DNA of 64,000 bases from Sistotremastrum niveocremeum HHB9708 (lineage: Eukaryota; Basidiomycota; Agaricomycetes; Sistotremastrales; Sistotremastraceae), in NCBI GenBank assembly GCA_001630475.1, contig KV419432.1, positions 275,298 through 339,297 on the forward strand, given 5' to 3'. How positions within the stretch are numbered: the first letter of the stretch is position 1; each line of letters starts with the position of its first letter. Positions 59,982 to 64,000 of the stretch are shown one piece after another. Made by a program: the position numbers and the translations under genes. The notes under the pieces were generated by a model that worked only from the letters and a program-made list of their open reading frames with translations, was not told where the DNA came from and did not search any database.

Positions 59982-62397
59982 TGGCGTCCAGCTCTTCTTC
60001 CCAATGCACAGTCCAATCACTTCAAAGTACGCGACAAACCATCACGACAGCGGGCTTTTTCTGACCTCTATCTATCCAGTCAGAGTGCTCTACACAATAG
60101 TCTCGAAGGATTCGACGCAAGCCAATTCGTCTGGATGTATTCTTGCCAGACATCGCGCTGTCCCTGTCTCCATTTTTTCGAGCAAGACTCAAGAGTGTGC
60201 CGAAACGAAATTTGCGCTCGCTCCGCTGGGAGCTTGTCTTGATGCTATGATGGCTTCGTCGTACGTGCAACCATCGCTTTTATCGACCAGGACAAAAATT
60301 CAAAGGACAATCTCAGGCCGGAGCTGCTGGATAGCTCACGGAAAGACTACTCTGTCTACGTCCTGGATCCTGCGGAACCTGTGCCAACCCATCTCAACCA
60401 TACATCTCCAGCCAACCAGCCCGGCGGAGGTGGCGTTTCGATAGGCATGGGACTGATGCGCGGACTAGTGCAAGAAACGCGTCAGTCTACCAGTGCGCCA
60501 GTTAGCGTAACAGGCCGCATAATTGAGGATCGTTCATCTGGTCAAGTCGTAGAAGTTGTTATAATGTTGCGAGAGGTACGTTTTATTTTGATCAAAAGGA
60601 CGTAGCTGGTGTTAACTCTGAGTAGAGCGCTGTCCCACGCATTTCACCCGTATCATCATTATCATTCAAGACCGTTCATGCTCCTGGAACCAGCATCGTT
60701 CCTTACTGTCCGCCCATTCCCAAACCTCCCAAAGCGCCGCGAGGAAAGTCGAAAGCCAACTTCATGACCCCCATGCAAACCAAGCCGTCGGCAGAGGCCA
60801 GCAGCACACCTGGAACCGCAGATCAACCCATTGAGATAGAAGATGTCATTGAACCGAAGGTGGAGCCCAGTGAAGCTACTTTGGAGATCCTCGACCTATT
60901 GGAACAGGTATGTTTTCATGTCTAAGCGAGGCATCCTCTGACCATCCTCTGTAGGTACCTGATCCGATTCAAAGAGCTACTTTGGCGCACGCGATACATG
61001 AGAGAGCCAAAGCTGCCCTCGGCACCACTGGCACCTCCTCTTATGTGACCGTCGGTCGAGCTAGCGACGAAGCCGTCGAGACGTTAAACCCACCACCCCC
61101 TCGAAAACCTGTGACTGGCACACGGGCGGATCAGATTGAGAAAACCAAGCAAAAACGAATAGATATGGCCCGAGCGAAGCAGGATGAGAAAAAGGAACTG
61201 TTGAAGGTTCTTTACCACCCTCACCTCCTGCACGGAATGGCGTCCAATCAAATTCCTCCTTCCTCCGATCCATTGCTTGCGCCTAGCTCTCCAACTCCGG
61301 CACCGAGAGAGTTACGGCGGTCAACCTCTTATTACAAACCCGACACTTACGCACCACCTCGAAATCCCTCCACTATGCCACTTCAATCCCATAAAACAGC
61401 TCCCACAGAAAACTCCGCACCGATACATCGTCCCCCTCCCGTCACCCTCACAGCGCTTAAAAAGAAAACACCTGAGCAGAGCAAAGAGAATATCGACCCG
61501 TCTCCACCAAAGGCTAAATCTTCTGATAAAAAGAAGCGGGAAAGGGAAGAGGGAGCGGATCACTCAGCCGAGCGAGCAAGTAAGAAAACGCGGGCGACGT
61601 TAGGACAGAGAAACGGTCCAAACGCTTCTACACCGGCGGTACAGGTAGAGCGCCCCGGAACACCACCTATGCCTACCGCTGGACCCATAGTTCCTCGAAC
61701 ACCCAATGACATGCCAAATGTCCAGCCCGCCACTCCTTTGCCCAAAACGCCTCTTCGGAAATCCGCCAGTCGCGCTTCTCATTGCTCCCCGACACCTCGG
61801 GGCTTTCAGCATCTTGCAGACCCTATGTCAGACCTGTTCAGTCCAATGACTCCTAAACAACTCGGCGCTTATTCTGCTCCGGCTCCATTCACTCCCCGTA
61901 CGAAAGCGACCGCAGAAGCACTTAATCTGGGTTTCGATGATGTCGAGAGTTGGCCCTCGAGTCAAGCGACAACTGTTGCTGCAGATTCAGAACCAATCAC
62001 TGCAGTTCCTAATACGAGTAATCGATGGTCGGATCTTCCTCCCTCATCTCCGCCGCCGCCATCGAGCCCTTCCCCTGCGCCAGCCCCGGAAGAGGCTCAA
62101 CAGAGCCTCAATTTATTCGGATTTTCGGACGACGACGAGATAAACCTGGAGGGATTCGAAACTTACATTCCTACAGATCCACAGCGGGGAGACGACGATG
62201 TTGACTATTACTCTGGTCTCCTTTCATCCGATGTGGATTTCTCGAAGATCAATATGGAGGAAGTGCTGAGGAGTTTGTCGGATGGGATGTCTGGGGACTC
62301 GACTGCTTTTGAAGAGGGAGAGGAGAAAGTTGGCGGTTCAGCTTCCGCGTGTGTTGCCACCAAGATACAGGAGTTGTATAGCGGGTGTGTGGTGTGA
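59982..62397 (+). CDS. Spt21/Ams2-like transcription regulator
   Basis: Resembles the N-terminal domain of Spt21 and Ams2, which activate histone gene transcription in yeasts. The Met at 59982 begins MASSSSSQCTVQSLQ. After an intron the text reads VRVLYTIVSKDS, ILARHRAVPVSIF, KFALAPLGACLDAMMASSPE, DSSRKDYSVYVLDPAEP and later GVSIGMGLMRGLV plus VTGRIIEDRSSG. The first half matches the family's N-terminal domain. The rest is Pro/Ser-rich with many Arg/Lys and short acidic patches (ending YSGCVV). I see no GATA zinc finger, which Ams2 carries in its C-terminal half, so it is nearer Spt21 in layout. The final exon starts near 60956 and ends with TGA at 62395-62397. The family call rests on recalled similarity. 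Confidence 0.72.
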
Positions 62398-63462
62398 GAT
62401 GATGCGATGATGTGAGGCTTAGGAGCCTGTCGGTGACCCTTACCTGGTTTTCTTTTCTTTTCGGGGGTCGGGGGACGGGGCACTCCCATATCAATATATC
62501 AATAGCTACGTTCGGCATGTATCTTTATCTCGCTCTGCATATAGTTAAGTCATATCATCAAGTCTCAAGTATCTTCTTGAAAGCCACAGCTTGATGTCCC
62601 AAAAATTGCCTTGAAATCTCCGAATACAGTACGAGTTATCGGAGCCTTAGGCTCATTCAAACCCCGCTTCGTACTCCGGCACACCTCCGTAGGAGGGGCT
62701 TATGAAGGCATCCGTCGTTTTGGGGCATCCAAGTCGTGGGTCTGCTGCCCTCTACACGCCCTCTTTAGTCGGAATCTCTTTTGTAGGATATACCTGTCAT
62801 TCGAATGATGCGCTCCATATTTTCAAAATGATTTTACAAACCTGTTAAGTGCATGGAAATCGTCTGTCTTTCGGAAGTCCTAAGAATTTGCTCATCATGA
62901 AGTGCACACATCAGAACGCTCGGGAATATTTCTGTAAAGCGTGATATACTACAATATGACATCAAAGAATTATACTTGAATGGCCCAGAATATTAGGATC
63001 ACCTCTTGGGGCTGAACGAAATTGATACTGGATATTCAAGGAAGCAAGGGAGGATGACATTTGCCGAAATTGATTCCAGAACGACGATTTTCTGACTCAG
63101 AGCGTGGAATACCAATCCATGTCATATTATATGCTCTATATCTCTCATTTATTGCCTTGATGTCGGGATCGTTGAATGTCGTAGACCAGGACCCTGGATT
63201 ATGTCAGGATATGTCAGGTACAGACACGGATGTCCGATGTCCGAACCAAATTTTCGGCTCGATGTCCGAAATCCTACCTGACATCTGAATTTTGGCCCTC
63301 CACGTCCGAAGTACTGTAGAGACATTGCTGGCGACGAGCCTTCGCGTCCGAAACACTGTAGAGACATTGCTGGCGACTAGACTGTATTTACCAACGTACA
63401 TAGATCATAGACAGTGAATAAAATATATGTTACGACGTCCTTTCAAACGATTCCTCGATGAT
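62398..63462. other. Intergenic with short repeats
   Basis: About 1.1 kb between convergent gene ends. Near 63306-63380 a roughly 40-base unit reading CTGTAGAGACATTGCTGGCG occurs twice in direct order, each copy preceded by GTCCGAA. Nearby, TGTCAGGTA and its inverse TACCTGACA occur at about 63213-63221 and 63277-63285. This may be a small decayed repeat element; nothing coding is supported. Confidence 0.45.
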
Positions 63463-64000
63463 CTACTCTTCGTTGTCTTGATTCTGTTGTCGCGACTTCA
63501 TCTTGCTCATCAGAGCCTTGAGATTCTCTCTGTCCTTGCTGAGTGCTGCATAGATCTCCCACACCTTCTGCGACACATCCACACTCCCTGACCGGGCTTC
63601 ACCTTTCGGCCAATCGTTTCGATCGAGGAGGGTAAGGAGCGCATTCCGAGTAATTTGAGCGAATGTGTAACTGTGTAGACGAGATCCTGAGGCGGCTCCT
63701 GGGCGGAAACGATGGAGCTGCGCACGCTCGTAGAGCTGAACAACAATATACGATGGCGCACCAATGGAGGAGAGTGTCGGATGCCATGCGTGACGAGCTC
63801 CTTTGCCCGTGCTTTGAGTGTAGAGGACTTTCACTTATGTTCTCATCAGCAATCATCGACGACAGCGAAATTTTTTCAATGATACCTTTTGCAAGTAACA
63901 CAGCATCATTGTGGTAGACGAAAGCCCATGCATCGACCAGCAAAGGGCTTTCGTTGCTAACGTTCGCAGTCTTACACATGGCAAGTGTATTCGGCGAGAG
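63463..64000 (-). CDS. 3' end of an unknown gene
   Basis: The gene continues beyond the right edge. Visible exons read NESPLLVDAWAFVYHNDAVL up to about 63894, then after a GT-AG intron KVLYTQSTGKGARHAWHPTL, SYIVVQLYERAQLHRFRPG, TFAQITRNALLTLLDRNDWP and a charged tail RENLKALMSKMKSRQQNQD ending near 63463. No domain recognised; the frame is open. It could be a transposon-related hypothetical, but that is a guess. Confidence 0.6.

Overview
The window reads as nuclear DNA of a filamentous basidiomycete, most likely an Agaricomycete. Nearly every gene is cut by many 45-65 nt GT-AG introns, some exons are only 5-35 nt, and gene content is fungal: Slt2-type MAP kinase, Spa2, Spt21/Ams2-like regulator, trifunctional TRP1 remnant, GH51 arabinofuranosidase, CYP genes and an agaricomycete-type transposase. 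No bacterial-style operons, CRISPR arrays or convincing tRNA genes were seen.

Layout. 1-936: 3' end of a delta-9 desaturase with a fused cytochrome b5 domain. 937-5016: gene-poor. 5017-6957 (-): cell-wall-integrity MAP kinase in 13 exons. 7106-16120 (-): a decayed trifunctional TRP1 gene (GATase, IGPS, PRAI) split by a complete two-gene DNA transposon (7240-14135) with 33-bp terminal inverted repeats and a TA duplication. 16417-19411 (-): secreted GH51 arabinofuranosidase. 20942-31802: three related cytochrome P450 genes flanking a gene with two Dbl-homology-like regions. 33084-36758: a 5'-truncated LINE with endonuclease remnant, RT and RNase H, bounded by a 15-bp target duplication. 40283-45873: BTB/POZ protein and secreted S41-like peptidase. 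46187-49385 (-): Spa2 polarity protein. 51528-54079 (-): two paralogous cysteine-rich secreted proteins. 55446-62397: monoacylglycerol-lipase-like hydrolase, two small unknown genes, a P-loop kinase-like gene with a 5-nt microexon, and a Spt21/Ams2-like gene. 63463-64000 (-): 3' end of an unknown gene.

The main discovery candidate is the 6.9-kb transposon. Both genes splice into complete frames (1139 and 587 codons), lie on the same strand and sit between matched ends, suggesting a transposase plus an obligate or accessory partner of unknown function. It lies at an intron-donor position of the TRP1-like pseudogene. Three splicing anomalies also deserve follow-up: the microexon that completes a Walker A motif, a GA-AG intron in the S41 gene, and GC-AG introns in the GH51 and DH genes. 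Exon boundaries come from manual reading and have not been tested with transcripts.
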